Positions 56,380 through 64,000 are shown, counted from the stretch's first letter. The stretch is 64,000 nucleotides of DNA from Clostridium sp. JN-9 (GCF_004103695.1 NZ_CP035280.1:1860001-1924000), one strand, 5' to 3'. Made by a program: numbers and translations. The notes: generated from the letters alone by a model not told the origin.

Positions 56380-56390
56380 AAGTATTTAAA

Positions 56391-56455
56391 CCAAAGATTA
56401 AAGATTAAAGATCAAAGAACAAAGAATAAATTTAAGGAGCATAGCATTAGCGGTT
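56391..56455. repeat. AAAGATTAAAGA-type repeat and interrupted terminator half
   Basis: Same repeat units as at 41200, followed by AAGGAGCATAGCATTAGC and GGTTAAAACTG, matching the left half of the 41138 terminator. The expected right half is missing; mobile-element sequence starts in its place. Confidence 0.5.
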
Positions 56456-56490
56456 AAAACTGGTGTGCATCCCGTCAAGTAGACAATTGA
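56456..56490. mobile_element. Possible IS3-family end remnant
   Basis: The sequence GTGCATCCCGTCAAGTAGAC reads on the opposite strand as TGTCTACTTGACGGGATGC-type ends that I associate with IS3-family elements. No transposase is adjacent. Low confidence. Confidence 0.3.
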
Positions 56491-56540
56491 AAAAAATAAA
56501 AGTTTTCAGAATGCTGCTCGTTTGAGTAGCATTTCTTTTA

Positions 56541-56957
56541 GTGTGCCCAGCATGGGCGATAGCCTGGTGGTGAAAGTCCACTATGGGGGTTGATAGCACC
56601 AACCATTAGCCTACGGCAAGGGTGTCCATCGTGAGATGGAATCTGAAAGAAGCCTGCGGCAAAACTCTGGTCTGACGAACAGAAATCACATATAAGGCTT
56701 ACTTAAATCGGGTGAGTTTGCTAAACAAAACGAAACCCAATGCTATCCGAGGTTTAAGGAGTAAATGTGGCAGATATATGGAGTGAAAGCAGTCGTTCTT
56801 ACCTGGGGAGGTCTGATAGGTAGGTTATGGATATGAATTTAGAAATAACAATCCATGCAGTGATGCATGGTTGAACTATCAGAAGTCAGCAGAAGTCATA
56901 GTACCACGCGAAACGCATTAGCGTGGGAAGGACTGAACAATAGGAGGTTTCAGAATT
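56541..56957 (+). mobile_element. Truncated group II intron (5' ribozyme domains only)
   Basis: Begins with the group II 5' boundary pattern GTGTGCCCAGCATGGGCGAT, followed by typical domain I sequence (GGTGGTGAAAGTCCACTATG, GTTGATAGCACCAACC, AACGAAACCCAATGCTATCC). It reaches the domain IV lead-in AAGGACTGAACAATAGGAGG that normally precedes the reverse transcriptase. Only a few codons (TTG 56958, KDTKK) remain before IS200 sequence starts. The reverse transcriptase and domains V-VI are absent, so it cannot splice. Confidence 0.8.
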
Positions 56958-56975
56958 TTGAAAGATACGAAGAAA

Positions 56976-57184
56976 TAGGGTATTTCTAATAGCATATGTA
57001 TGTGATCTGGACATACTTCTGCTTCTATAATATTTACCCCTTTCCACTTACAGAGTTCTCTTAATATATTTACTATCTCCAATCTCTTCTCTCCATAAAA
57101 TACCTTCCTTCGGTATTTTGGTGCAAATACTATATGATACTTACAATTCCATTTTGTATGTGATAAACTGTGTATGTCGTTCAC
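56976..57184 (-). pseudogene. Truncated IS200-type Y1 transposase (tnpA)
   Basis: The minus strand reads NDIHSLSHTKWNCKYHIVF, KYRRKVFYGEKR and CPDHIHMLLEIP, the first half of IS200/IS605 Y1 transposases with the HUH-type HIH motif. After EIP the sequence leaves the family and runs into group II intron DNA, so the catalytic Tyr region is lost. The start codon is not clean: I read TGA before the first conserved Asn, with a GTG one base out of frame. Confidence 0.75.
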
Positions 57185-57185
57185 T

Positions 57186-57252
57186 TTTAACGACCTCCTT
57201 TTGATGTTTTCTTGCAGTTGCCAGACCGCAAGTTTATTTTACATCAAAAGGA
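57186..57252 (-). promoter_or_regulatory. IS200 leader hairpin over the tnpA ribosome site
   Basis: CTCCTTTTGATGT (about 57187-57199) and ACATCAAAAGGAG (about 57239-57251) are exact complements. On the tnpA strand one arm contains its AGGAGG ribosome site, so the hairpin would block translation, as known for IS200. Confidence 0.6.
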
Positions 57253-57287
57253 GTTTTTATGTCATGCCCCATCGCTTAAGCTTTACC

Positions 57288-57316
57288 GAACCCCACGTCT
57301 AACGTGGGGTTTTCTT
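57288..57316. mobile_element. IS200 left-end hairpin
   Basis: AACCCCACGTctaACGTGGGGTT, a strong hairpin as found at the subterminal left end of IS200 elements. Confidence 0.6.
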
Positions 57317-57392
57317 AAAACAAAAAGGCTTGAGGTCTTATGTGCCCCAAGCCCTTATGCACCAATGGTTTGTATTGATTTTACAAACATAA

Positions 57393-57476
57393 CCTTTTAA
57401 TCAAATTGAAATATCTTTAAAGAGCTCAAAAATTACTCTTGAAGACGTTTTTAAAAATTTAGATTTAGGTAGTTAA
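57393..57476 (+). pseudogene. C-terminal remnant of an ABC transporter ATP-binding protein
   Basis: The frame reads PFNQIEISLKSSKITLEDVF then KNLDLGS and a stop. TLEDVF near the end is the hallmark of ABC-2/antibiotic-type transporter ATPase C-termini. A stop precedes it and mobile-element DNA lies upstream, so only the last ~27 codons of the gene survive. It reads toward the RiPP-like cassette, 109 bases away, suggesting that a former exporter gene was cut off by the insertions. Confidence 0.55.
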
Positions 57477-57529
57477 GTTTGATTATAGATAGAATTATCG
57501 GCGAGTATTCAATAAATTTATTAAATATG

Positions 57530-57558
57530 TCTACACTTATTTCCTGTTATGTTATAAT
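57530..57558 (+). promoter_or_regulatory. Promoter of the CHHW peptide gene
   Basis: TCTACA (57530-57535), 17-base spacer, TATAAT (57553-57558). The start would be near 57565, shortly before the GGAGG ribosome site. Confidence 0.55.
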
Positions 57559-57585
57559 TTATATAAAGGGATGGAGGTGGTATAA

Positions 57586-57672
57586 TTGAAAAAGACTGAA
57601 AAGAGTTCAACAAAAAAGATTAATGTTAAAAAGGTTGAAAAGCAATCAGCTTTAATTTGCCATCACTGGTAA
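57586..57672 (+). CDS. 28-residue putative RiPP precursor peptide ending in CHHW
   Basis: TTG start, eight bases after GGAGG in ATGGAGGTGG. The peptide has a highly basic, hydrophilic leader (MKKTEKSSTKKINVKKVEKQ) and a short distinct tail SALICHHW with Cys25, His26, His27 and Trp28. It has its own promoter and is followed by a hairpin, then by an adenylating E1-like enzyme, a membrane protease and a DJ-1-like protein. This leader-plus-tiny-core layout is that of a RiPP precursor. I recognise no known family. The short length means the coding call rests on ribosome site, context and composition. Confidence 0.6.
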   Translation: MKKTEKSSTKKINVKKVEKQSALICHHW

Positions 57673-57682
57673 AAAACACAAC

Positions 57683-57717
57683 AATAGGCGATAAAGTATA
57701 ATGCTTTATCGCCTATT
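57683..57717 (+). terminator. Hairpin between the peptide gene and the E1-like gene
   Basis: AATAGGCGATAAAG (57683-57696) and CTTTATCGCCTATT (57704-57717) form a perfect 14-bp stem with a 7-base loop. No strong T-run follows, so it may be a partial terminator or a stabiliser of a high-abundance peptide mRNA. Confidence 0.7.
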
Positions 57718-57743
57718 ATTCAATTAGATGGGGGTGATAATAG

Positions 57744-58871
57744 TTGAAACCTAAAATTAAAGATACTATGAGTCCTATATATTTAAAGGACAAGATAATT
57801 TTTGGAACTCAGAGTACTAGTATAGAAATAGATGATGAAAGTGGAGAGATATTCAAATTAGTTAAACTGTTTAATGGTGAGCTCAGTATTGAGAGTATTT
57901 ATGAAAAGACTTTACTAAGCAAGGATGATGTAGACGAGCTTATAAATGTACTTGATGAAAACTTATTAATTGAGGATATGGAATTAGATAGTACGTTATT
58001 ATCTGAAATGGATAAAGAAAGATATAAAACTAATTTAAACTATTTTTCTAATTATGCAGATTTGAATAAATCTAAATATGTATATCAAAAAAACTTAATG
58101 AATTCAACAGTGGTGATAATAGGGGTCGGAGGAGCAAGCTTATTAGCTACTTCACTAGCTACAATGGGTATTGGAAGAATAATATTAGTGGATTATGATC
58201 GCATAGAAATTAGCAATCTAAGTAGACAAATTCCTTATTTTGAAAGTGATATAGGAAAACTTAAAGTAGATGTTGCAAAAGAGAAAATCAATTCGATAAA
58301 TAGTTCTGTAAAGGTTGAAATATTCAATAAGAAGATAACATGCACAGCTGATTTAGATGAGATAGTAAAAGATGCAGATATAGTAGTAAATGGTATCGAT
58401 ACACCACCTGTTGAATCTGCAAGATGGGTCAATTATGCTTGCATAAAAAATAATAAAGTAATGATTCAAGGTGGAATAGGGTCAGACTGCATTGTAATAG
58501 AGAAATATTCCAACACAAAAGGATGCTATGATTGTTTTTTAATAAATTCATTAAAACAAGATAATGAATTTGAATCACAATTAAGGTTTGCTTATTCAAA
58601 TGAATTTAAGAGTGTAAATACATCATATTCACCCAATATAATAATCTTAACCGGTCTATTGGCTTCTGAAATTGGGAAATACCTTGGCAAATATGGAGAT
58701 GTAATTAATTCAGATTGTACTATTCAACTTAATACTAAAACATTAGAAGTAAGTTATATTAACCAAACAAGTAAGTTGAGTAATTGTCCAACCTGTGGAA
58801 GTTCTAAAGAGAAATCTAAAGAGCCATTAAATATATATGAATTAATAAAGAAAGCAAAAAGTATTACATAA
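57744..58871 (+). CDS. E1/ThiF-like adenylating enzyme with RRE-like N-terminus
   Basis: 375 residues. Residues ~10-80 resemble PqqD/RiPP recognition element folds (three strands then helices), used to bind leader peptides. Residues ~110-345 are an E1/ThiF/MccB-type adenylation domain: GVGG (127-130) with VDYD (149-152) and NLSRQ (R161) for ATP, a conserved Lys near 172-174, and D219. The zinc cysteines CYDC (261/264) and CPTC (348/351) are present. It should activate a carboxylate with ATP, by analogy with MccB possibly the peptide C-terminus. TTG start with GGGGGTGAT upstream. It overlaps the next gene by one base. Confidence 0.85.
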   Translation: MKPKIKDTMSPIYLKDKIIFGTQSTSIEIDDESGEIFKLVKLFNGELSIESIYEKTLLSKDDVDELINVLDENLLIEDMELDSTLLSEMDKERYKTNLNYFSNYADLNKSKYVYQKNLMNSTVVIIGVGGASLLATSLATMGIGRIILVDYDRIEISNLSRQIPYFESDIGKLKVDVAKEKINSINSSVKVEIFNKKITCTADLDEIVKDADIVVNGIDTPPVESARWVNYACIKNNKVMIQGGIGSDCIVIEKYSNTKGCYDCFLINSLKQDNEFESQLRFAYSNEFKSVNTSYSPNIIILTGLLASEIGKYLGKYGDVINSDCTIQLNTKTLEVSYINQTSKLSNCPTCGSSKEKSKEPLNIYELIKKAKSIT

Positions 58872-60043
58872 TGTTAAATGAATTATCTAAAGTCAAATTA
58901 GAACTATCAATTCAAAAAAAGATTAATGGTTCATATGTGATTGGAAGCAAGATTAATAATGTATTTATAGAGGTTCCAAAAGAAGCATTAGCAATATTGG
59001 AATATTGTAATGGAACAAATACAATATTCCAAATAGAAAAACTACTCTTAAAAGATAAGAATATGGATATAGACGTTCTAGATTTCATACAGACCTTATA
59101 TTCAATTGATTTAATATATTCAATTGATGGAGAAAAATGTAATATTGGTGAGGAAACGAAGTACCCTAGTATTTTAATTACAATATCCAAGTTGCTATTT
59201 AATAAATATACTGCATTTGTATATGGAGGACTGTTTATTGTAAATTGTATATTAATTACCACTAATAACAGATTATTTCCAAGGCCTAAAGATGCATTCT
59301 TTATCAGAGATAAAATTGGAATTAATATGATTGTGTTTTTTTTGATATCTTGGATGATAACTTTTATACATGAACTAGGACATTTTTTATCTGTTGTTAG
59401 ACTAAATATAGGTGTAAAATTTAATCTTAGTCTTAGATTAATATGGTTAGTAGTTGAAGCCGATATAAATGGATTGTGGTCTGTTCCGAATAAAAATAGA
59501 TACTTTTCTTATTTTGCAGGAGTGTGTTTTGAGACAGTAATAATGTTTATTAGCTTAGTATTAAAATTAGCTAATTTAAATTCAACAACCAATAATATTA
59601 CAAGCATAATAATATTAATATTAACATTAAATTTCTTGTGGCAATTTATGGTTTTTTTAAGAACTGACTTTTATCTTGTATTATTAACAGTATTTGACTT
59701 AAGTGGTTTGCATAGCTACAGTAAGATTTATATAAAAAATAAATTGACTAAAAACAAACATAGCAATGAACTTGAAGATTTATCTAGTGCAGAAATTAAG
59801 AGGGTAAAGTTATTTTGCTTAGCGTATATATTCGGATTTATATTTTGTTGCATAAGATTAGTATATGAGATACCTATAACCATAAATATTTTATACAAAT
59901 CTGCATTAGAAATTTTATCATATGATATTATAAATATACTTGATGGAGTATTAATTTTAGCAGTTATAATAATAAGTGCTTTATTATGGCTGAAAGGAGC
60001 AGTAAATAAGATTAAATCATCAAAATTAGAAAGGAATGTGTGA
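58871..60043 (+). CDS. M50-type membrane zinc protease with PqqD-like N-terminus
   Basis: 390 residues. Residues ~1-90 look like a second PqqD/RRE-like module (VFIEVPKEALAILEYCNGTNT). The rest is polytopic membrane protein with the zinc motif HELGH (167-171) and a probable third ligand in LRTDFY (Asp266), as in M50 proteases of peptide-modification loci. It probably cleaves the leader at or in the membrane, or takes part in export. Translationally coupled to the E1 gene (TAATG). Confidence 0.8.
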   Translation: MLNELSKVKLELSIQKKINGSYVIGSKINNVFIEVPKEALAILEYCNGTNTIFQIEKLLLKDKNMDIDVLDFIQTLYSIDLIYSIDGEKCNIGEETKYPSILITISKLLFNKYTAFVYGGLFIVNCILITTNNRLFPRPKDAFFIRDKIGINMIVFFLISWMITFIHELGHFLSVVRLNIGVKFNLSLRLIWLVVEADINGLWSVPNKNRYFSYFAGVCFETVIMFISLVLKLANLNSTTNNITSIIILILTLNFLWQFMVFLRTDFYLVLLTVFDLSGLHSYSKIYIKNKLTKNKHSNELEDLSSAEIKRVKLFCLAYIFGFIFCCIRLVYEIPITINILYKSALEILSYDIINILDGVLILAVIIISALLWLKGAVNKIKSSKLERNV

Positions 60044-60044
60044 T

Positions 60045-60557
60045 ATGAATGTGTATGTTTTAATGTATGATGAGTGTGCATTGTTTGAAATAATATTAGG
60101 ATGTTATTTTTTAAAAGCCAAATATAATATTATAACTGTTGGAATAGATGCTGAAGAAATAAGATCTTTTGAAGGAATCAAAGTTAAATGCGATACTTTA
60201 ATGCAAAATGTATCAAGTTCAAAAGGAGATGTAGTTGTAATTCCAGGCGGAAATATAAATTTAATAAATAATAAGTCATTACTCAGAGACTTTTTATGTA
60301 AATCAAACTTATCTGAATGTTTATTTGGAGCTATTTGTTCAGGTGTAGATATATTAAAGGAAAATTCTTTAATAACCAGCAATGATATTGATAAATATTC
60401 AATAAGCAATGTAAAGTTAGGCAATAGATTTGTTTTAGCTAAACCAAATGAATATGTTGATTTTGCTTTAAGTCTAGGCATTATTACTAACATATATGAA
60501 AGCCAAAATGACTTCGATGAAACTGTAAATTTCTTTAAATTGTTTAAGGAATGTTGA
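60045..60557 (+). CDS. DJ-1/PfpI superfamily protein
   Basis: About 170 residues from ATG 60045 (MNVYVLMYDECALFE), which is the usual first strand of the family; AAAGGA lies nine or so bases upstream, and ATG 60036 is too close to it. The nucleophile elbow is GAICSGVDIL with Cys, and VVVIPGG is the conserved second strand motif. DJ-1 family members act as glyoxalases, amidohydrolases or proteases. Its overlap position makes it the third gene of the cassette, perhaps in maturation or self-protection. The precise reaction is unknown. Confidence 0.8.
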   Translation: MNVYVLMYDECALFEIILGCYFLKAKYNIITVGIDAEEIRSFEGIKVKCDTLMQNVSSSKGDVVVIPGGNINLINNKSLLRDFLCKSNLSECLFGAICSGVDILKENSLITSNDIDKYSISNVKLGNRFVLAKPNEYVDFALSLGIITNIYESQNDFDETVNFFKLFKEC

Positions 60558-60720
60558 TAACCCAGTTTAAAAATACATCTGAACCGAAGATTAAAAAAAA
60601 TACGAAAGAATATTTCTAGTATTGAGAAGTCATGGCATTAGCACCGGAAACGTAAATATATTTATGTAAAATCGAGAGTGTCCACAGACTTGTGTATATT
60701 AGATTAAATATGATTAATTA

Positions 60721-60758
60721 AAATTACTACGGGAGGCAAATTCCTGTAGTAATTTTTT
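60721..60758 (+). terminator. Terminator downstream of the RiPP-like operon
   Basis: AAATTACTACGGGA pairs with TTCCTGTAGTAATTT (one bulge or mismatch), followed by TTTTTTT. It is about 165 bases after the DJ-1-like gene; the stretch between carries no recognisable gene. Confidence 0.8.
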
Positions 60759-61044
60759 TGGGGGATATTACTAAATAATGAGTTTGTGTAGCTTAAATAT
60801 AGTTTTATTTTTTGCAAAAATCCTATTTTTATGCATATATATCACAATAATATAAGCCCTTGAATTATCTCTATTAATCTAGCTGATTTACTTTGAAATC
60901 TACTTGGCAATTAGTGTGTTTGCAAAGTCATTATTTATCCTAATTACATCAACACTGTTATTTAAAATGGCTATAGGTGTTTAACTAAAGAAAAATTTAA
61001 GTGTCAAGCATTTTTGAAAATGTCCCAAAATATTTAAAACATTA
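60759..61044. other. Intergenic stretch without recognisable gene
   Basis: AT-rich DNA between the operon terminator and the IS1182 left end. No ORF with a ribosome site or structured RNA was recognised. Confidence 0.5.
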
Positions 61045-62955
61045 GGGGCTGTTGCACTAAAATAATTGGTGCGGCAGCTTTTTTACATAAAAATAAATCT
61101 TCCACTCGAAAGAGTGAAAGATTTATAGTAAAATTAACATATGAGAAAATACATTAATTCACACAAAAATTATACTTTATATCGTGGAAATTATCAATTA
61201 AAACTTCCATTAAATATTGAGTACATGATTCCCAATAATGATTCAGTGCGTTTGCTAAGTCAATTTGTAGAGGAGATGGATTTAACAGATTTATATTCGA
61301 CTTATTCCCGAATAAGGGAAAATCAGGCTACGCCACGTCAGATGCTGAAGATTGTACTTTACTCCTATATGAATCATAATTATTCATCAAGAGCAATGGA
61401 GCTATCCTGCAAAAGAGATGTAAATTTCATGTACCTTTTAGAAGGTTCACCAGCACCAGATCATTCTACTTTTGCAAGATTTCGTAGTATTCATTTTGCC
61501 CCGTGCTCAGAAACAATAATGGCTGAAATGTCAAATTTTCTTTATGAGATTGGAGAAATATCAGGAGATACTATATTTATTGATGGTACAAAGATAGAGG
61601 CATGTGCTAACAAGTATACTTTCGTCTGGAAAAAAGCAGTTTCAAAAAACCTGGAGAGATTACTTTCTAAATTAGCTGATTTTGTAGCCGAATGTGAGGA
61701 ATTGTATGGAATAAAGCTTGTATACGAAAACAAAGTAAAAATGAAACATGTAAAAAAGCTACGCAAAAAGCTTTACGCCTTGAAAAAGGAAGAAAATATT
61801 GAATTTGTACATGGATGTGGTAAAAGGAAAACTCCTATTCAACGTTCTATTGAAAAACTTGAGGAATACCTTAGAAAGTTAAAAGAATATACACAGAAAA
61901 TCCATACCTGCGGTAAACGTAATAGCTATTCCAAGACAGATAAAGATGCAACCTTTATGAGGATGAAAGAGGATGCTATGAAAAATGGTCAGTTAAAACC
62001 AGGTTACAATGTTCAGAATGGAGTAGATTCCCAATATATAGTATGGGTTACTGTTTGCGATAAGCCTGGGGACACAACAACATTGATTCCATTTATAAAA
62101 AGCATGGAGAATTCCTTGTACTTTAAGTATTTTAAAATTGATGCGGATTCAGGTTACGAGAGTGAAGAAAATTATCTTTATATCAAAGAAAATGGACAGC
62201 TATCATATATTAAACCAGCAAATTATGAAATATCAAAAACAAGAAAATATAAACATGATATAAGCAGAATAGAAAACATGGATTATACTGAATTGGGCGA
62301 TTATTATACTTGCAAAAATAATAAGAAACTAACAGTAAATAAAATAGTAAAAAGGAAAAGTAAGACTGGCTATATAAGTGAAAAAACAATCTATACTTGT
62401 GAGGACTGCAGTAACTGTGTTTACAAGAGTAAATGCATAAGAGGACATAACTGTAAAACGCCATTAGAAGAAAGGGTTAAAAATCTTGAGACTTCAAAAC
62501 TATTCAACATGCTTCGCAAAGAGGATCTTGAAAGAATTATAAGTGATGATGGTTGCGAGTTGAGAATGAATCGAAGTATTCAAGCCGAAGGCTCTTTTGG
62601 AGAGATAAAACAGGATATGGGATTTCGTAGATATCTATGCAAAGGTAAAAAGAATGTTTTGGCAGAAAGTATTTTGTTAGCAATGGCACATAATATAAAT
62701 AAGCTACATAATAAAATTCAGTTAGATAGAACTGAAACGCATCTTTTTCCACTTAAAAAAGGTGCATAATTATCAAACTTTAAAATTTTAAAAACTCTGC
62801 AAATCAAAAAAAGCCTTAATATGAAAGGCTTATTAAAGTGCGTCTTTTTTTAATTATCAAGCTCATTGGGGACTAAAATATCATTAAATTTTCTATAAAA
62901 CACAAAAAAAATGCTGCCGCGTTAGCATATTTTTTTATGCTAATGCGACAGCCCC
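61045..62955 (+). mobile_element. IS1182 family insertion sequence
   Basis: Terminal inverted repeats start GGGGCTGTTGCACTA on the left and GGGGCTGTCGCATTA (complement) on the right. Each end also folds on itself (GCTG..GCAC / GTGC..CAGC and GCTGCCGC / GCGACAGC), which could block transcription entering the element. It contains one intact transposase gene. No clear target duplication was seen. Confidence 0.85.
61141..62769 (+). CDS. IS1182 family transposase
   Basis: 542 residues, full length for the family. The N-terminal DUF772-like region (NDSVRLLSQFVEEMDLTDLY, MNHNYSSRAMELSCKRDVNFMYLLEG in part) is followed by the DDE core: D in GDTIFIDGTKIEACANKY, D in YFKIDADSGYESEENY, and a late E in IQAEGSFGEIKQDMGFRRYLC. 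A Cys-rich insert (CEDCSNCVYKSKCIRG) is typical. It appears functional. Confidence 0.93.
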   Translation: MRKYINSHKNYTLYRGNYQLKLPLNIEYMIPNNDSVRLLSQFVEEMDLTDLYSTYSRIRENQATPRQMLKIVLYSYMNHNYSSRAMELSCKRDVNFMYLLEGSPAPDHSTFARFRSIHFAPCSETIMAEMSNFLYEIGEISGDTIFIDGTKIEACANKYTFVWKKAVSKNLERLLSKLADFVAECEELYGIKLVYENKVKMKHVKKLRKKLYALKKEENIEFVHGCGKRKTPIQRSIEKLEEYLRKLKEYTQKIHTCGKRNSYSKTDKDATFMRMKEDAMKNGQLKPGYNVQNGVDSQYIVWVTVCDKPGDTTTLIPFIKSMENSLYFKYFKIDADSGYESEENYLYIKENGQLSYIKPANYEISKTRKYKHDISRIENMDYTELGDYYTCKNNKKLTVNKIVKRKSKTGYISEKTIYTCEDCSNCVYKSKCIRGHNCKTPLEERVKNLETSKLFNMLRKEDLERIISDDGCELRMNRSIQAEGSFGEIKQDMGFRRYLCKGKKNVLAESILLAMAHNINKLHNKIQLDRTETHLFPLKKGA

Positions 62956-63076
62956 TTTTTAGTTAGGTTTTACTTCTAAAATAAATAATGAGGCTTTCCT
63001 GGATTTTGGGTATGCTTAATAAGCCTTCTGAGTTTTATACTTAAAAGGAGGAATAGTAATATTATGGCATTTACTT

Positions 63077-64000
63077 TTATGCTATATTTTCCTGCCTATG
63101 TTTCTGCTTTTTAAGATAACGTTCAAAAGAAGCTTGTTTCCAAGGATGACTCATTGGAGGAATATAACGTTTTTTTGGTTGCCCCGCAGGAGCTGCAAGG
63201 TCAAAGCTTTTTGATGTAAGTTCATGTTCTGGTAATAGATCTAGAGCATATACCTTTTCATCAACACAAAAGAACATTCCACCATCAAAGGCTTGAATTA
63301 CCATACCTGAAGTACCTTTTCGGTAATGTACAGCATATCCATTACAATCCATAGGGAGGTAATAACTTTTCTTGAATTTGATGCAGCTTCCGTTATCAAC
63401 CTTCCTACTGGTTAATACGGCAAGTGTTAAATTTATTTTTTCAATATCTAGTTGTTTTTCAAAGACAGATTTGATATTATCAACTGGTAAAGCAAACTGG
63501 GCATTGAATTCTTTTATGTATGAGTTTAAGAATTCATTTGCTTGCTCAATTGTGCTGATACAAGCTAGCCTCATTTCTAAAGGGAGGCGTGATTGTAACG
63601 TCTGAAACATTCTTTCTACGCGCCCTTTAGCTTGGGCAACACTGCTTGTCTTAATTCCTATGCCTAACTGTTTACAGGCATAGCTAAACTGAGTGAAAGT
63701 ATCCTCTTCAACTGAAGGGGACTTTTTCTTTTTGTATTCAAATACAGTACGTCTATCTGTAAATAACATATAAGGGATACCGTGTTCCGTGAGTACCTGG
63801 TGTAACACATGGTAATACCCGTTTAGGGTCTCTTGTGAGTCAAAATAAGCTCCCATAATAGCACCTGTAGCATCATCTACAGCAATGTGTAATTGGGTTT
63901 TATTCTTACCGAACCAAAGATGCTGTGAAGCATCCATCTGGAGCATCTCACCTATGTAAGCACATCTAGGGCGCCTCGGGTGTGCATCTTCAGCTGCAAT
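63077..64000 (-). CDS. ISNCY family transposase, partial (start beyond the window)
   Basis: The minus-strand frame is open from the window edge, through HPRRPRCAYIGEMLQMDASQH to the stop at 63077, about 307 residues of the C-terminal part. DDE residues are visible: MDASQHLWFG, FTDRRTVFEYKKK and KGRVERMFQTLQSRLPLEMR. The late YIPPMSHPWKQASFERYLKKQ block is typical of ISNCY (ISBst12-like) transposases. The N-terminal helix-turn-helix lies outside the window. It could be intact or truncated. Confidence 0.87.
   Translation of the reverse strand: MAAEDAHPRRPRCAYIGEMLQMDASQHLWFGKNKTQLHIAVDDATGAIMGAYFDSQETLNGYYHVLHQVLTEHGIPYMLFTDRRTVFEYKKKKSPSVEEDTFTQFSYACKQLGIGIKTSSVAQAKGRVERMFQTLQSRLPLEMRLACISTIEQANEFLNSYIKEFNAQFALPVDNIKSVFEKQLDIEKINLTLAVLTSRKVDNGSCIKFKKSYYLPMDCNGYAVHYRKGTSGMVIQAFDGGMFFCVDEKVYALDLLPEHELTSKSFDLAAPAGQPKKRYIPPMSHPWKQASFERYLKKQKHRQENIA

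Noticed and set aside
57212-57400. 62-codon plus-strand ORF across the IS200 left end
   Set aside because: It is antisense to the IS200 leader, spans a hairpin, has no ribosome site and no family resemblance.

Overview
The window is AT-rich, dense in short intergenic gaps and TTG/GTG starts, and carries a T-box tyrS, a diol-dehydratase microcompartment locus, flavin-based electron-transfer genes and many clostridial-type insertion sequences. This points to an anaerobic, low-GC Firmicute of the Clostridium type; the species is not determinable from the window. There are no rRNA or tRNA genes.

Layout. 1-3950: a promoter-driven non-coding candidate at the left edge, a DedA membrane protein, a His/Cys-tailed small protein, a DUF2161-type nuclease-fold protein, and tyrS with its Tyr T-box leader. 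3968-17652 (minus strand): a contiguous propanediol-utilisation (Pdu) microcompartment operon, pduA-B-C-D-E-G-H-K-L-eutJ-(flavoprotein/PduM-like)-N-O-P-S-T. It encodes shell proteins, B12-dependent diol dehydratase, its reactivase, aldehyde dehydrogenase, phosphotransacylase, adenosyltransferase and the PduS/PduT redox pair. 17853-19834 (plus): a PocR-domain histidine kinase and an AraC-type response regulator, divergent from pduA. The shared intergenic region holds three direct repeats that look like the regulator's sites.

19886-30943: DUF2971, a chemotaxis receptor, an IS607-type TnpB element with a decayed TnpA, a DDE transposase, nudC, an FAD oxidoreductase, a TraX-like protein and topB. 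30963-41136: a DUF2164 and a VOC protein, then a flavin-based extracellular-electron-transfer (EET) region. On the minus strand are an ABC permease/ATPase, UbiX, UbiA, UbiD and a PplA-like flavinylated lipoprotein; on the plus strand are Ndh2, EetA, EetB and a polyprenyl synthase. Together they would make a (demethyl)menaquinone-type quinone from a preformed naphthoate and pass electrons from NADH through the quinone to flavinylated surface lipoprotein. No FmnB/ApbE or menaquinone ring-forming genes lie in the window.

41356-54719: a LysR regulator, receiver-like proteins separated by a second IS607-type TnpB element, a SHOCT protein, a two-component system with a Met/His-rich sensor loop, a truncated kinase-fold protein, a membrane MutS homologue, an IS4-type element and a ClpC-like unfoldase. 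54934-64000: an amino-acid permease, then a mobile-DNA scar (truncated group II intron fused to a truncated IS200). Next comes a compact, apparently undescribed RiPP-like cassette: a 28-codon peptide ending in CHHW, a hairpin, an E1/ThiF-like adenylating enzyme, an M50 membrane protease and a DJ-1/PfpI protein. A remnant of an ABC transporter ATPase lies just upstream. An IS1182 element and a partial ISNCY transposase close the window.

The three items most worth following are the RiPP-like cassette, the EET/quinone locus with its orphan ABC transporter, and the two TnpB genes kept beside decayed transposases with covarying omega-RNA scaffolds.
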